Source of the DNA: Streptomyces venezuelae | GTDB lineage: Bacteria > Actinomycetota > Actinomycetes > Streptomycetales > Streptomycetaceae | Assembly (NCBI RefSeq): GCF_008642295.1 | Contig: NZ_CP029190.1 | Location: forward strand, 5,687,501-5,751,500 | Direction: 5' to 3' | DNA: 64,000 nt | In this document: positions 18,231-26,705 of the stretch, in pieces | Layout of the letters: every line of letters starts with the position of its first letter | Position numbering within the stretch: the first letter of the stretch is position 1 | Translations under genes and position numbers: made by a program | The notes under the pieces: generated by a model | Seen by the model: the letters and a program-made list of their open reading frames with translations, nothing else | What the model was told of the DNA's origin: nothing | The model's database searches: none

Positions 18231-19004
18231 ATGGCAACGCTTGAAATCCACGACCTGCACGTCTCCGTCGAGACTGGTGACTCTGCGAGTGGCACCCGCG
18301 AGATCCTCAAGGGCGTCGACCTCACCGTCAAGCAGGGTGAGACGCACGCCATCATGGGTCCGAACGGCTCCGGCAAGTCCACCCTCGCGTACTCGCTGGC
18401 CGGCCACCCGAAGTACACGATCACCGGTGGCACGGTGACCCTCGACGGTGAAGACGTCCTGGAGATGTCCGTCGACGAGCGCGCCCGCGCCGGCGTCTTC
18501 CTCGCCATGCAGTACCCGGTCGAGGTTCCCGGTGTCTCGGTCTCCAACTTCCTGCGGACCTCCGCCACCGCCATCCGCGGCGAGGCCCCCAAGCTGCGCA
18601 CCTGGGTGAAGGAGGTCAAGGAGGCCATGGAGCGTCTCTCCATGGACCCGGCCTTCGCCGAGCGCAACGTCAACGAGGGCTTCTCCGGCGGTGAGAAGAA
18701 GCGCCACGAGATCCTCCAGCTGGAGCTCCTCAAGCCGAAGATCGCGATCCTCGACGAGACCGACTCCGGCCTGGACGTGGATGCCCTGCGCATCGTCTCC
18801 GAGGGCGTCAACCGCGTCCGCGAGGGCGGCGAGGTCGGCACCCTGCTGATCACCCACTACACGCGCATCCTGCGCTACATCAAGCCCGACTTCGTGCACG
18901 TGTTCGCGAACGGCCGCATCGCCGAGTCCGGCGGCGCCGAGCTCGCCGACCAGCTGGAGGCCGAGGGCTACGACAAGTACGTGAAGGGTGGCGCAACCGC
19001 GTGA
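18231..19004 (+). CDS. sufC: Fe-S cluster assembly ATPase SufC
   Basis: ABC-type ATPase subunit of the SufBC2D scaffold; ATP hydrolysis drives the rearrangement that permits cluster assembly. The 257-residue protein has Walker A GPNGSGKSTLAY near residue 40, the divergent signature FSGGEKKRHEI near 145, and Walker B IAILDETDSGLD near 165. The Ser/Asp arrangement and the HYTRILRYIKPDFVHV tail are characteristic of SufC rather than transporter ATPases. It lies between the ferredoxin and sufS genes, overlapping sufS by 4 bp (GTGA). Confidence 0.97.
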   Translation: MATLEIHDLHVSVETGDSASGTREILKGVDLTVKQGETHAIMGPNGSGKSTLAYSLAGHPKYTITGGTVTLDGEDVLEMSVDERARAGVFLAMQYPVEVPGVSVSNFLRTSATAIRGEAPKLRTWVKEVKEAMERLSMDPAFAERNVNEGFSGGEKKRHEILQLELLKPKIAILDETDSGLDVDALRIVSEGVNRVREGGEVGTLLITHYTRILRYIKPDFVHVFANGRIAESGGAELADQLEAEGYDKYVKGGATA

Positions 19005-20257
19005 CACAGCTGCCTGGCCTCCTCGACACCGAGGCGATCCGCAAGGACTTCCCCCTGCTGGATCGTGTGGTCCACGACGGGAAGAAGATCGTTTACCTGG
19101 ACAACGCGGCGACCTCGCAGAAGCCGCGCCAGGTGCTCGACGCGCTGAACGCCTACTACGAGCGCCACAACGCGAACGTCCACCGTGGCGTGCACGTGCT
19201 CGCCGAGGAGGCCACGGCACTGTACGAAGGCGCCCGCGACAAGGTGGCCGCCTTCATCAACGCACCGAGCCGCGACGAGGTGATCTTCACCAAGAACGCC
19301 TCCGAGTCGCTCAACCTGGTCGCCAACATGCTCGGCTGGGCGGAAGAGCCCTACCGGGTCGACCGCGAGACCGAGATCGCCATCACGGAGATGGAGCACC
19401 ACTCCAACATCGTGCCGTGGCAGCTGCTCTCGCAGCGCACCGGCGCGAAGCTGAAGTGGTTCGGCCTCACCGACGACGGCCGGCTCGACCTGTCCGACAT
19501 CGAAGAGGTCATCACGGAGAAGACGAAGATCGTCTCCTTCACGCTGGTCTCCAACATCCTGGGCACGGTCAACCCGGTCGAGACGATCGTCCGGCGGGCC
19601 CAGGAGGTCGGCGCGCTGGTGCTGATCGACGCCTCGCAGGCCGCTCCGCACATGCCGCTGGACGTCCAGGCCCTCGGCGCCGACTTCGTGGCCTTCACCG
19701 GCCACAAGATGTGCGGCCCGACCGGCATCGGCGTCCTCTGGGGCCGCCAGGAGCTGCTGGAGGACCTGCCCCCGTTCCTCGGAGGCGGCGAGATGATCGA
19801 GACCGTCTCGATGCACTCCTCCACCTACGCCCCGGCACCCCACAAGTTCGAGGCGGGCACGCCCCCGATCGCCCAGGCCGTCGGCCTCGGTGCGGCCGTG
19901 GACTACCTGACCGCGATCGGCATGGACAAGATCGCCGCGCACGAGCACGCGATCACCGAATACGCCGTCCGGCGCCTGCAGGAGGTCCCCGACCTGCGGA
20001 TCATCGGCCCCACCACGGCCGAGGACCGCGGCGCCGCGATCTCCTTCACCCTGGGTGACATCCACCCGCACGATGTGGGTCAGGTCCTGGACGAGCAGGG
20101 CATCGCGGTCCGGGTGGGCCACCACTGCGCGCGCCCGGTCTGCCTGCGGTACGGAATTCCTGCGACCACGCGAGCGTCGTTCTACCTGTACTCCTCTCCG
20201 GCCGATGTCGATGCGCTGATCGACGGGCTGGAGCACGTACGGAACTTCTTCGGCTGA
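19001..20257 (+). CDS. sufS: Cysteine desulfurase SufS
   Basis: PLP enzyme that removes sulfur from L-cysteine as an enzyme-bound persulfide, supplying it through SufU to the SufB scaffold. The 418-residue group II desulfurase has the PLP-Lys motif FVAFTGHKMCGPTG near residue 225 and the catalytic loop VRVGHHCARPVCLRYG near 370, where Cys in HHCARP forms the persulfide. The start is GTG at 19001, overlapping the sufC stop. It is separated from sufU by 32 bp. Confidence 0.97.
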   Translation: MTQLPGLLDTEAIRKDFPLLDRVVHDGKKIVYLDNAATSQKPRQVLDALNAYYERHNANVHRGVHVLAEEATALYEGARDKVAAFINAPSRDEVIFTKNASESLNLVANMLGWAEEPYRVDRETEIAITEMEHHSNIVPWQLLSQRTGAKLKWFGLTDDGRLDLSDIEEVITEKTKIVSFTLVSNILGTVNPVETIVRRAQEVGALVLIDASQAAPHMPLDVQALGADFVAFTGHKMCGPTGIGVLWGRQELLEDLPPFLGGGEMIETVSMHSSTYAPAPHKFEAGTPPIAQAVGLGAAVDYLTAIGMDKIAAHEHAITEYAVRRLQEVPDLRIIGPTTAEDRGAAISFTLGDIHPHDVGQVLDEQGIAVRVGHHCARPVCLRYGIPATTRASFYLYSSPADVDALIDGLEHVRNFFG

Positions 20258-20289
20258 CGAAGACGACGAGGACGGGACTTCGAGGCGCT

Positions 20290-20754
20290 GTGAAGCTGGA
20301 TTCGATGTACCAGGAACTGATCCTGGACCACTACAAGCACCCCCACGGGCGTGGCCTGCGCGACGGCGACGCCGAGGTGCACCACGTCAATCCGACGTGC
20401 GGTGACGAGATCACGCTGCGCGTGAAGTACGACGGCCAGACGCTGACCGACGTCAGCTACGAGGGCCAGGGCTGCTCCATCAGCCAGGCCAGTGCCTCCG
20501 TACTGAACGAGCTGCTCGTCGGCAAGGAGCTCGCCGAGGCGCAGAAGATCCAGGGTGCTTTCCTGGAGATGATGCAGTCCAAGGGCAAGATCGAGCCCGA
20601 CGAGGCGATGGAGGAGGTGCTGGAGGACGCGGTGGCGTTCATCGGCGTCTCCAAGTACCCGGCGCGCGTCAAGTGTGCTCTGCTGAGCTGGATGGCGTGG
20701 AAGGACGCGACCGCCCAGGCTTTGGGCGATGGCGCGGAGAGGAAGACGGCATGA
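20290..20754 (+). CDS. sufU: Sulfur relay protein SufU
   Basis: Zinc-containing IscU-like protein that accepts persulfide sulfur from SufS in Gram-positive bacteria. The 154-residue product begins with the conserved YQELILDHYKHPHGRG. It has the ligand cysteines in VNPTCGDEITL (near 40), EGQGCSISQAS (near 65) and ARVKCALLSW (near 130), plus the insertion between the second and third Cys that separates SufU from IscU. The start is GTG at 20290, close behind GAGG. Its stop overlaps the next ATG (ATGA). Confidence 0.95.
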   Translation: MKLDSMYQELILDHYKHPHGRGLRDGDAEVHHVNPTCGDEITLRVKYDGQTLTDVSYEGQGCSISQASASVLNELLVGKELAEAQKIQGAFLEMMQSKGKIEPDEAMEEVLEDAVAFIGVSKYPARVKCALLSWMAWKDATAQALGDGAERKTA

Positions 20755-21095
20755 CCGAGAACGCGACGCCCGAGGCGTCGATCAAGCCGGCCACCGAGGA
20801 GGAGGTCCGTGAGGCCCTCTACGACGTGGTCGACCCCGAGCTGGGCATCGACGTCGTCAACCTGGGCCTGATCTACGGCATCCACATCGACGACGCGAAC
20901 ATCGCGACCCTGGACATGACGCTGACCTCGGCGGCCTGCCCGCTGACGGACGTGATCGAGGACCAGGCCAAGTCGGCGACCGACGGCATCGTCAGCGAGC
21001 TCCGGATCAACTGGGTCTGGATGCCGCCGTGGGGCCCGGACAAGATCACCGATGACGGCCGCGAGCAGCTGCGCGCCCTCGGTTTCAACGTCTGA
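20751..21095 (+). CDS. SufT-like MIP18/DUF59 protein
   Basis: A 114-residue MIP18-family protein, a class implicated in Fe-S cluster maturation or delivery. The conserved DPELGIDVVNLGLIYGI segment (about residues 25-42) and TSAACPLTDVI with its single invariant Cys near residue 61 are visible, as is the terminal WMPPWGPDKITDDGREQL. It is the last gene of the suf operon, coupled to sufU by an ATGA overlap, and is followed immediately by a strong terminator. The exact biochemical role in Streptomyces is not established. Confidence 0.92.
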   Translation: MTENATPEASIKPATEEEVREALYDVVDPELGIDVVNLGLIYGIHIDDANIATLDMTLTSAACPLTDVIEDQAKSATDGIVSELRINWVWMPPWGPDKITDDGREQLRALGFNV

Positions 21096-21117
21096 GCCGG
21101 CCTCCGGGCCGTCCGTG

Positions 21118-21162
21118 ACATGGGAAGGCCCCCGGCACACCGTGCCGGGGGCCTTCCCATGT
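21118..21162. terminator. Perfect 21-bp hairpin closing the suf operon
   Basis: ACATGGGAAGGCCCCCGGCAC (21118-21138) pairs exactly with 21142-21162, leaving a 3-base loop ACC. It lies 22 bp after the suf operon and 6 bp before the stop of the convergent membrane-protein gene, so it can serve as a bidirectional terminator. There is no U-tract, as is usual in Streptomyces. Confidence 0.9.
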
Positions 21163-21167
21163 CCTGC

Positions 21168-22406
21168 CTACGGGCGCGGCCCCGGGGTGTTGGCGGCGAG
21201 CAGGCCGGAGATCAGGTCCTCCCGGCGGATCCGCTGGTCGACGTAGAGCAGTGCGGACGCCAGCTGTGACAGGGTGGGGAAGATCAGCTGGCCCAGGGCG
21301 CTGCCGATCACCGAGAACAGCGCGTACAGCGTGAACAGGATGACCACCCCGGCCGTGACGTCGGCGTCCGGGCCGGTCAGGGCGAGGGCCGGGAACATCA
21401 CCATGACACCGATCAAGGTGAACACGATCTGGATGATGTAGGCCATGACGAGGGCCGCCAGCCCGATGAGCAGGCTGATGCCGAAGATCCGCCACCAGCT
21501 GCCCCGGACCAGCTTCGCCGAGCGCCGCATGGCGGTGACCGGGCCGACCTCCTCACAGACGGCGGCTGCCGTCGCCAGGCCGTAGCGGATCCAGATCCAC
21601 ACGGCGAACGGGAAGAAGACCAGGAGCAGCAGCAGCGGCAGCAGCGTCACGAAGTTCGCCGAGCCGTCGGTGCCGGCCCCGTCCGCCTCCGCGGCCTCGC
21701 TCAGCGGGATGCCGATGAGGAAGAACGCCGCCAGCGGGATCGCGGCCAGCAGGCCGGTCAGCACGGTGACACCGAGTACGGAGGCGGTCCTGGCCCAGGC
21801 CCTGCGGAACAGGGTGCCGAAGGTGACCGGCCGGCCGAGCACCCCCTCCTGGACGAGGACCGGCATGGCGGCGCTGGTCAGCGAGAAGCCCACCAGGGCC
21901 ACTCCCACGGCGATCACACCGAGCGGGATGAAGGTGGCCAGGACCGGTACCAGGTCCTCCCGCGGCGGGTCCTGCCCGTAGCCGGGGTCGAAGACCGGGT
22001 CCAGATGGCTCCAGGTGATGGCCATGCCGATCGCGGCGAGGGCGACGACCACCAGCAGCGTCGCAAACTGCACGGCGAGGAAGAAGCCGATGAGCTGCTT
22101 CCAGTAGCGGCCCATGGTGCTGAAGGCACCGCCGAAGACGTCCCCGAGGCCCAGCGGGCGCAGCGGGATGACACCGGGGCGCGGCGGCAGGGGCGGCAGC
22201 CAGCCACCGCCCCACTGGTGGGCGCCGTGGTGCGCCGCCGGATACGGACCGGGGTTCGGGTACGGGCCGGGGCCCGGGTACGGACCGGCCGGGGGAGCCG
22301 TGGCCGGTGGGTCTGCCGGCGGTCCGGCCGGCGGTATGGGCGTGGGTGCTGCCGGCTCCGGCTGCCCCGACTGTTCCGGGGTTCCCCGCCCCTCGTTCTG
22401 TGACAC
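21168..22406 (-). CDS. Polytopic membrane protein with Pro/Gly-rich N-terminus
   Basis: Specific function not recognised. The first 80 residues of this 412-residue protein are a cytosolic-looking Pro/Gly/Ala-rich tail with PGPYP repeats. About six long hydrophobic segments follow (IGFFLAVQFATLLVVVALAA, FIPLGVIAVGVALVGFSLTS, ASVLGVTVLTGLLAAIPLAA, LLPLLLLLVFFPFAVWIWIR, IFGISLLIGLAALVMAYIIQ and VILFTLYALFSVIGSALGQL). The arrangement resembles the glycerophosphodiester-phosphodiesterase membrane-domain-like proteins of actinobacteria. The C-terminal YVDQRIRREDL is a recurring motif of that group. It is divergent from the SMR pump gene. Confidence 0.78.
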   Translation of the reverse strand: MSQNEGRGTPEQSGQPEPAAPTPIPPAGPPADPPATAPPAGPYPGPGPYPNPGPYPAAHHGAHQWGGGWLPPLPPRPGVIPLRPLGLGDVFGGAFSTMGRYWKQLIGFFLAVQFATLLVVVALAAIGMAITWSHLDPVFDPGYGQDPPREDLVPVLATFIPLGVIAVGVALVGFSLTSAAMPVLVQEGVLGRPVTFGTLFRRAWARTASVLGVTVLTGLLAAIPLAAFFLIGIPLSEAAEADGAGTDGSANFVTLLPLLLLLVFFPFAVWIWIRYGLATAAAVCEEVGPVTAMRRSAKLVRGSWWRIFGISLLIGLAALVMAYIIQIVFTLIGVMVMFPALALTGPDADVTAGVVILFTLYALFSVIGSALGQLIFPTLSQLASALLYVDQRIRREDLISGLLAANTPGPRP

Positions 22407-22468
22407 GTTGTACTCCGTTGTGAGTCCCGTCCCCTGATGTGCGACGACACCGTATCCCAGGCTGATGC

Positions 22469-22502
22469 GTACAGCTGTACGTATCGTTGTGTACAGTTGT
22501 AC
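22469..22502 (+). promoter_or_regulatory. Twin palindromic operator before the SMR-TetR operon
   Basis: GTACAGCTGTAC (22469-22480, perfect) and GTACAGTTGTAC (22491-22502, one central mismatch) are two 12-bp palindromes with centres 22 bp apart, two DNA turns. The second ends two bases before the ATG of the SMR gene. The arrangement fits cooperative binding of two TetR dimers, and the TetR gene is the second gene of this operon. Confidence 0.7.
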
Positions 22503-22504
22503 GC

Positions 22505-22825
22505 ATGCCTTACGTACTGCTTGCCGCGGCCATAGCCGCCGAGGTCGCCGGAACCACCGCCATGAAATACAGCGAGGGGTTCTCCAAGCTCTGGCCCTCG
22601 CTCGGCACCGTGCTGGGCTACGTCATCGCCTTCAGCCTGCTCGCGCAGACCCTGAAGTCGATGTCGGTCGGCACCGCCTATGCCATCTGGGCCGGGGTCG
22701 GCACCGCCGCGATCGCCGCGATCGGCATGCTCTTCCTGGGCGAGGCCGCCACCGCCGCGAAGATCGCCGGAATCGCGCTGGTGATCGCCGGGGTGGTCCT
22801 GCTCAACCTCGGCGGGGCGCACTGA
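22505..22825 (+). CDS. Small multidrug resistance (SMR) family efflux protein
   Basis: A 106-residue four-helix membrane protein of the EmrE/QacE family, which exports lipophilic cations in exchange for protons as a dimer. The essential Glu lies in the first helix (AAAIAAEVAGTTAMKYSEGF, about residue 13). LKSMSVGTAYAIWAGVGTAA near 55 and FLGEAATAAKIAGIALVIAG near 78 are the family signatures. ATG at 22505 directly follows the operator, so the transcript leader must be very short. It overlaps the TetR gene by one base (TGATG). Confidence 0.93.
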   Translation: MPYVLLAAAIAAEVAGTTAMKYSEGFSKLWPSLGTVLGYVIAFSLLAQTLKSMSVGTAYAIWAGVGTAAIAAIGMLFLGEAATAAKIAGIALVIAGVVLLNLGGAH

Positions 22826-23385
22826 TGGCGGGGGTCCGGCGGTACGACCCGGACCGGCGGGAGCGGATCATCGACGCGGCGATCCGGGTGGTCGGCGCCA
22901 AGGGCATCGCCGGGCTCAGCCACCGCAGCGTGGCCGCCGAGGCCGACGTACCGCTCGGCTCGACCACCTACCACTTCAAGACCCTCGACGAACTCCTGGT
23001 CGCGGCGCTGCGCCGGTCCAACGAGGGCTTCGCGGCGACGGTCGCGGCCCACCCGGCCCTGTCCGCCCCGGCCGGGGACCCGGCAGCGGACCTGGCCGGG
23101 GCGCTCGCCCGGCTGCTCGGCGAACTCCTCGCGGCCGACCGGGCCCGCGCGGAACTCGAGTACGAGCTGTACCTCGCGGCGCTGCGCCGCCCGGCGCTCC
23201 GCCCGGTGGCGGCGGAGTGGTGCGAGGCGATGGCCGGCGCCCTGGCGGACCACACGGACCCGGTCACGGCCCGCGCCCTGGTGGCGGTGATGGACGGCAT
23301 CACCCTGCAGGTGCTGCTGACGGACGCGGAATACGACGAGGCGTACACCCGCGAGATCCTGTCCCGGGTACTCGGCACTCCGTAA
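22825..23385 (+). CDS. TetR-family transcriptional regulator
   Basis: A 186-residue TetR repressor. The N-terminal helix-turn-helix spans residues 10-55 (RRERIIDAAIRVVGAKGIAG, LSHRSVAAEADVPLGSTTYH, FKTLDELLVAALRR). The helical C-terminal domain would bind the inducer. Its start overlaps the SMR pump stop (TGATG), so the two are translated together. The natural inference is that it represses its own operon through the twin palindrome upstream and is released by a pump substrate. Confidence 0.9.
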   Translation: MAGVRRYDPDRRERIIDAAIRVVGAKGIAGLSHRSVAAEADVPLGSTTYHFKTLDELLVAALRRSNEGFAATVAAHPALSAPAGDPAADLAGALARLLGELLAADRARAELEYELYLAALRRPALRPVAAEWCEAMAGALADHTDPVTARALVAVMDGITLQVLLTDAEYDEAYTREILSRVLGTP

Positions 23386-23389
23386 CCGC

Positions 23390-24268
23390 TCAGGGGGCGC
23401 CGCGGACCGCCGCGAGGGCGGCCGTGACGCTCGCCTCGATGTCCCGGACCGGGTACAGGACCTCCCGGACCGTCCGGTCCCGGCTCACCACCAGGGTCGC
23501 CCGCTTCAGCCGGCTCACCCCTGCCGCCCGGAACGTCGGCAGCCGCAGGGCCGCCGTCAGTGCCAGGTCCGCGTCCGAGAGCAGCGGGAAGCGGAGGCGT
23601 TCGTGTTCGGCGAACTCCCGCTGCTCGTCGGGGCGCTGGGTGGACACCCCGTGCACCGTCGCGCCCGCCGCCGTGAACTCCGCCAGCCGGTCCCGGTAGG
23701 TACAGGACTCCAGCGTGCAGCCCCGCGCCCCGGGGATGCCGGCCCAGCCGGGCGGGTAGGACTCGGCCCGGGCGTACGCGCCGGGAAAGCAGTACAGGAC
23801 CGTGTACGCGGTGTCCGGTGCGACCGGGTCGCGCAGTTCGCCGAAACGGTCCGGCAGCAGCAGCTCCGGCAGCCGGGTGCCGCGCAGCGCATGCACGCGG
23901 GCCGCCTCCCGCGAGGCCTCGTCGGTGGTCGCCGTCATCTCTCCCTCTCCCAGGACCCAGGTGTCCCCCCAGTCCTGGAGGGCGACCAGGACCGGCAGCA
24001 GCGCCCGGCCGCGCGGGCTCAGCCGGTACGCGTGCCGCACCGGGCGCTCCTGGTACGGCTCCCGCACCAGCACCCCCGCCTCCACGAGCAGCTTCAGCCG
24101 CTCGGCGAGCACCTTCCGGGAGACTCCCAGCTCCCGCTGGAACTCCTCGAAGCGCTCCAGGCCGCGCGCTGCGTCGCGCACGATCAGCAGCGTCCACCAG
24201 TCGCCCACCACGTCCAGCGCCTGCGCGATGGAGCAGTCGGCGTCGCCGAGGTTCGTGCGCTGGGCCAT
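23390..24268 (-). CDS. HxlR-type regulator fused to a PrxQ-like peroxiredoxin
   Basis: A 292-residue two-domain protein. Residues 1-110 are an HxlR (MarR-like) winged helix (GDADCSIAQALDVVGDWWTL, GVSRKVLAERLKLLVEAG, VRHAYRLSPRGRALLPVL). Cys12 occupies the position of the redox-sensing Cys of YodB/HypR-type regulators. Residues 145-292 are a thioredoxin-fold peroxiredoxin with GARGCTLESCTYRD, where Cys184 and Cys189 form the C-x4-C pair of PrxQ/BCP enzymes. RFPLLSDADLALTAALRLP lies downstream. ATG at 24268 follows a strong AAGGAGG. It is divergent from an MFS transporter gene with a palindrome between them. It is possibly a self-contained peroxide or disulfide-stress sensor; DNA binding and peroxidase activity are inferred. 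Confidence 0.85.
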   Translation of the reverse strand: MAQRTNLGDADCSIAQALDVVGDWWTLLIVRDAARGLERFEEFQRELGVSRKVLAERLKLLVEAGVLVREPYQERPVRHAYRLSPRGRALLPVLVALQDWGDTWVLGEGEMTATTDEASREAARVHALRGTRLPELLLPDRFGELRDPVAPDTAYTVLYCFPGAYARAESYPPGWAGIPGARGCTLESCTYRDRLAEFTAAGATVHGVSTQRPDEQREFAEHERLRFPLLSDADLALTAALRLPTFRAAGVSRLKRATLVVSRDRTVREVLYPVRDIEASVTAALAAVRGAP

Positions 24269-24316
24269 GGGGACCTCCTTCGTCCGTTGACCCGAGGCTG
24301 TCATGCTGGCACAGTG

Positions 24317-24333
24317 AGTTCCCAAAAGGAACT
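24317..24333. promoter_or_regulatory. Palindromic operator candidate between HxlR-Prx and MFS genes
   Basis: AGTTCC-CAAAA-GGAACT is a 17-base inverted repeat with perfect 6-bp arms in the 94-bp divergent gap. It is well placed to be bound by the HxlR domain and to control both genes. Confidence 0.55.
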
Positions 24334-24362
24334 GACTCGGGGATCAGTAGGGGGAGAGGCGC

Positions 24363-25628
24363 GTGCGCCAAGGGTTCAAGGACGTGCCGAGGGCGGTGTG
24401 GCTGCTTTCGGCCGGGGTGTTCGTCAACGCCGTGGTCAGCCTCACCTTCGTCTTCGTCTTCCTCTACCTGACCGGCCCGCGCGGCCTCGGAGCCGGCACC
24501 GCCGGCCTGATCACCGGCATCGGCGGCCTCGGCACGGTGGCCGGGAACTTCACCGGCGGCTGGTTCGGGGACCGCTACGGCCACCGCAGGGTGCTGCTCG
24601 CCGCCGCCGCGGTGGCCGGGCTGCTCCTGATGAGCCTTCCGCTGCTCGGCACCACCCTGCTGTTCGTCGTGCTGCCCGCCGCCGAGTACGCCACCGGGGT
24701 CATCCGCGCCGCGAATTCCGCCCTGGTCGCGGTGATCGTGCCGGCGGGCGCCCGGCGCCAGTCCTTCGCCGTCATCCGCTGCGTCTCCAACGGCGGCTTC
24801 GCGCTCGGCCCGCCGCTCGGCGCACTGGTCGCCACCGGGTTCTCGTACGACTGGCTGTTCGTCGCCGACGGGCTCGGCACCCTCTTTCTCGCCCTGTGGA
24901 CCGCCCGGGTGGTCCCGGCGCGCGGTGCCGCACGGCCGGCCGCGGTCCCGGCCGGCGGGGGGAGCCGCGGCGGGGTGTGGCGGGAGCTCCGGGCCCGGCC
25001 CGCCGTCCTCGTCCTCCTCGCTGCCGTCCTCGTCGTGGACCTGGTCTACCGGCAGCAGTACTTCACCTTCCCGGTCTTCCTCGCCGACCACGGCCTCGAC
25101 ATCGGCGCCTTCGGGCTGATCATCGCGCTGAACGGCGCGATCATCCTGCTGCTCGAACTGCCGGCCGCCATGGCCCTCCGCAACCGCCCGCCACTGCGGA
25201 TCGTCGGCACCGGGCTGCTCCTGGTCGGCGCCGGGTACGCGGCCCTGCTCGGCGGCGCGGGCGTGGCCACCGCCGTGGTCATGATGCTGCTGCTCAGCCT
25301 CGGCGAGATCCTGTACAAGACCACCGCCACCGCGTACGTCGCCGACCAGGCGCCCGAGCATGCGATCGGGCGGTTCCAGAGCCTGTACGCGGGGGTGTCC
25401 GTCAGCGGCGTGGTGCTCGGCGCCCCGCTCGGCGGAGCCCTCTACGCCGCCGCGCCGGGCCTGCTCTGGCCGCTGTGCGTGCTGGCGGCGGGCCTGGCCG
25501 GCACCGCCGTCCTGTACATGTCCGTACGGGACCGGCGGGGGGCGCGCTGCGCGGCGGGCGAGGCGGCGCGACACGCGGCAGGACCGGCACATGAGACCGG
25601 TTCGCAACCTCGGGCCGTCGCCGGTTAG
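24363..25628 (+). CDS. Major facilitator superfamily transporter
   Basis: A 421-residue MFS protein with about twelve transmembrane segments. The MFS motif A appears as GGWFGDRYGHRR in loop 2-3 (near residue 65). FVVLPAAEYATGVIRAANSA and FAVIRCVSNGGFALGPPLGA (near 140) are consistent with a drug/H+ antiporter-like exporter. The C-terminal 35 residues are hydrophilic. The start is GTG at 24363 with GGGGGAGAGG upstream. The substrate is unknown. Divergence from the HxlR-peroxiredoxin fusion suggests induction by a thiol-reactive or oxidising compound. Confidence 0.88.
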   Translation: MRQGFKDVPRAVWLLSAGVFVNAVVSLTFVFVFLYLTGPRGLGAGTAGLITGIGGLGTVAGNFTGGWFGDRYGHRRVLLAAAAVAGLLLMSLPLLGTTLLFVVLPAAEYATGVIRAANSALVAVIVPAGARRQSFAVIRCVSNGGFALGPPLGALVATGFSYDWLFVADGLGTLFLALWTARVVPARGAARPAAVPAGGGSRGGVWRELRARPAVLVLLAAVLVVDLVYRQQYFTFPVFLADHGLDIGAFGLIIALNGAIILLLELPAAMALRNRPPLRIVGTGLLLVGAGYAALLGGAGVATAVVMMLLLSLGEILYKTTATAYVADQAPEHAIGRFQSLYAGVSVSGVVLGAPLGGALYAAAPGLLWPLCVLAAGLAGTAVLYMSVRDRRGARCAAGEAARHAAGPAHETGSQPRAVAG

Positions 25629-25637
25629 GTTTCGGGC

Positions 25638-26618
25638 ATGACAGCTACGCGTACCACCGGCGCCGTCGCCGCCGGACTTGCCACCATCACCCCCGACGGC
25701 ACCGTCCTCGACACCTGGTTCCCCGCCCCCGAGCTGGTCGAAGAGGCCGGCCCGGCCGGCACCGAGCGCCTCACCGCCGAGCGGGCGGTCGAGCTCCTCG
25801 GCGCCGCCGCGGCCAAGGCCATCCGCTCGGACGCGGTCCGCGGCGTCGAGGTCGTAGCCGTCCGCACGGTCATCTCCTCCCTGGAGGACAAGCCGCTGGA
25901 CGCGCACGACGCGTACCTGCGCCTGCACCTGCTGAGCCACCGCCTGGTCAAGCCGCACGGCCAGAGCCTGGACGGCGTGTTCGGCCTGCTGGCCAACGTC
26001 GCCTGGACCTCGCTGGGCCCGGTCGCCGTCGACCAGGTCGAGGCCGTCCGCCTCAACGCCCGCGCCGAGGGCCTGCACCTCCAGGTCACCTCGATCGACA
26101 AGTTCCCGCGGATGACGGACTACGTCGCCCCGAAGGGCGTACGCATCGCCGACGCCGACCGGGTCCGGCTGGGCGCGCACCTCGCCGAGGGCACCACCGT
26201 CATGCACGAGGGCTTCGTCAACTTCAACGCGGGCACCCTCGGCACCTCCATGGTCGAGGGCCGGATCTCTGCGGGCGTGGTGGTCGGCGACGGCTCCGAC
26301 ATCGGCGGCGGCGCCTCCACGATGGGCACCCTCTCGGGCGGCGGCAAGCAGATCATCTCGATCGGCGAGCGCACCCTCATCGGCGCCGAGGCGGGCGTCG
26401 GCATCGCGCTGGGCGACGAGTGCGTCGTCGAGGCCGGCCTGTACGTGACCGCGGGCACCCGCGTCACCCTCCCGGACGGCCAGATCGTCAAGGCCCTGGA
26501 GCTGTCCGGCGCCAACAACATCCTCTTCCGCCGCAACTCGGTGACCGGCGCGGTCGAGGCCCGCCCGTACAAGGCGACCTGGGGCGGCCTGAACGAGGTG
26601 CTCCACAGCCACAACTGA
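25638..26618 (+). CDS. dapD: 2,3,4,5-tetrahydropyridine-2,6-dicarboxylate N-succinyltransferase
   Basis: Succinylates tetrahydrodipicolinate using succinyl-CoA in the diaminopimelate/lysine pathway. The 326-residue protein has a mixed N-terminal domain and a left-handed beta-helix. Hexapeptide-repeat signatures are seen from about residue 175: [60 protein letters not shown]. Its length and [12 protein letters not shown] match the actinobacterial DapD branch (as in Mycobacterium tuberculosis). ATG at 25638 is only 9 bp after the MFS stop. A clear terminator follows. Confidence 0.94.
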   Translation: MTATRTTGAVAAGLATITPDGTVLDTWFPAPELVEEAGPAGTERLTAERAVELLGAAAAKAIRSDAVRGVEVVAVRTVISSLEDKPLDAHDAYLRLHLLSHRLVKPHGQSLDGVFGLLANVAWTSLGPVAVDQVEAVRLNARAEGLHLQVTSIDKFPRMTDYVAPKGVRIADADRVRLGAHLAEGTTVMHEGFVNFNAGTLGTSMVEGRISAGVVVGDGSDIGGGASTMGTLSGGGKQIISIGERTLIGAEAGVGIALGDECVVEAGLYVTAGTRVTLPDGQIVKALELSGANNILFRRNSVTGAVEARPYKATWGGLNEVLHSHN

Positions 26619-26654
26619 CGCCGGCCCCCGGCTTCGGCTTCGGCTTCGGTACCG

Positions 26655-26688
26655 AAACGCCCTCCTGCCTCGGCAGGAGGGCGTTTTT
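26655..26688 (+). terminator. Intrinsic terminator after dapD
   Basis: AACGCCCTCCTGCC (26656-26669) pairs with 26672-26685 and the stem runs into TTTTT (26684-26688). It is one of the few terminators here with a real U-tract. Just upstream, GGCTTC is repeated in tandem about three times (from 26630). Confidence 0.92.
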
Positions 26689-26705
26689 CGCGTGGTCGGC
26701 AGGTG

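Noticed and set aside
22968..26612. Very long open frame on the minus strand (about 1,200 codons) opposite TetR, MFS and dapD genes
   Set aside because: It runs antisense to several well-supported genes, and its translation is Arg/Gly/Asp-rich without any domain. It is a GC-skewed codon-position shadow.
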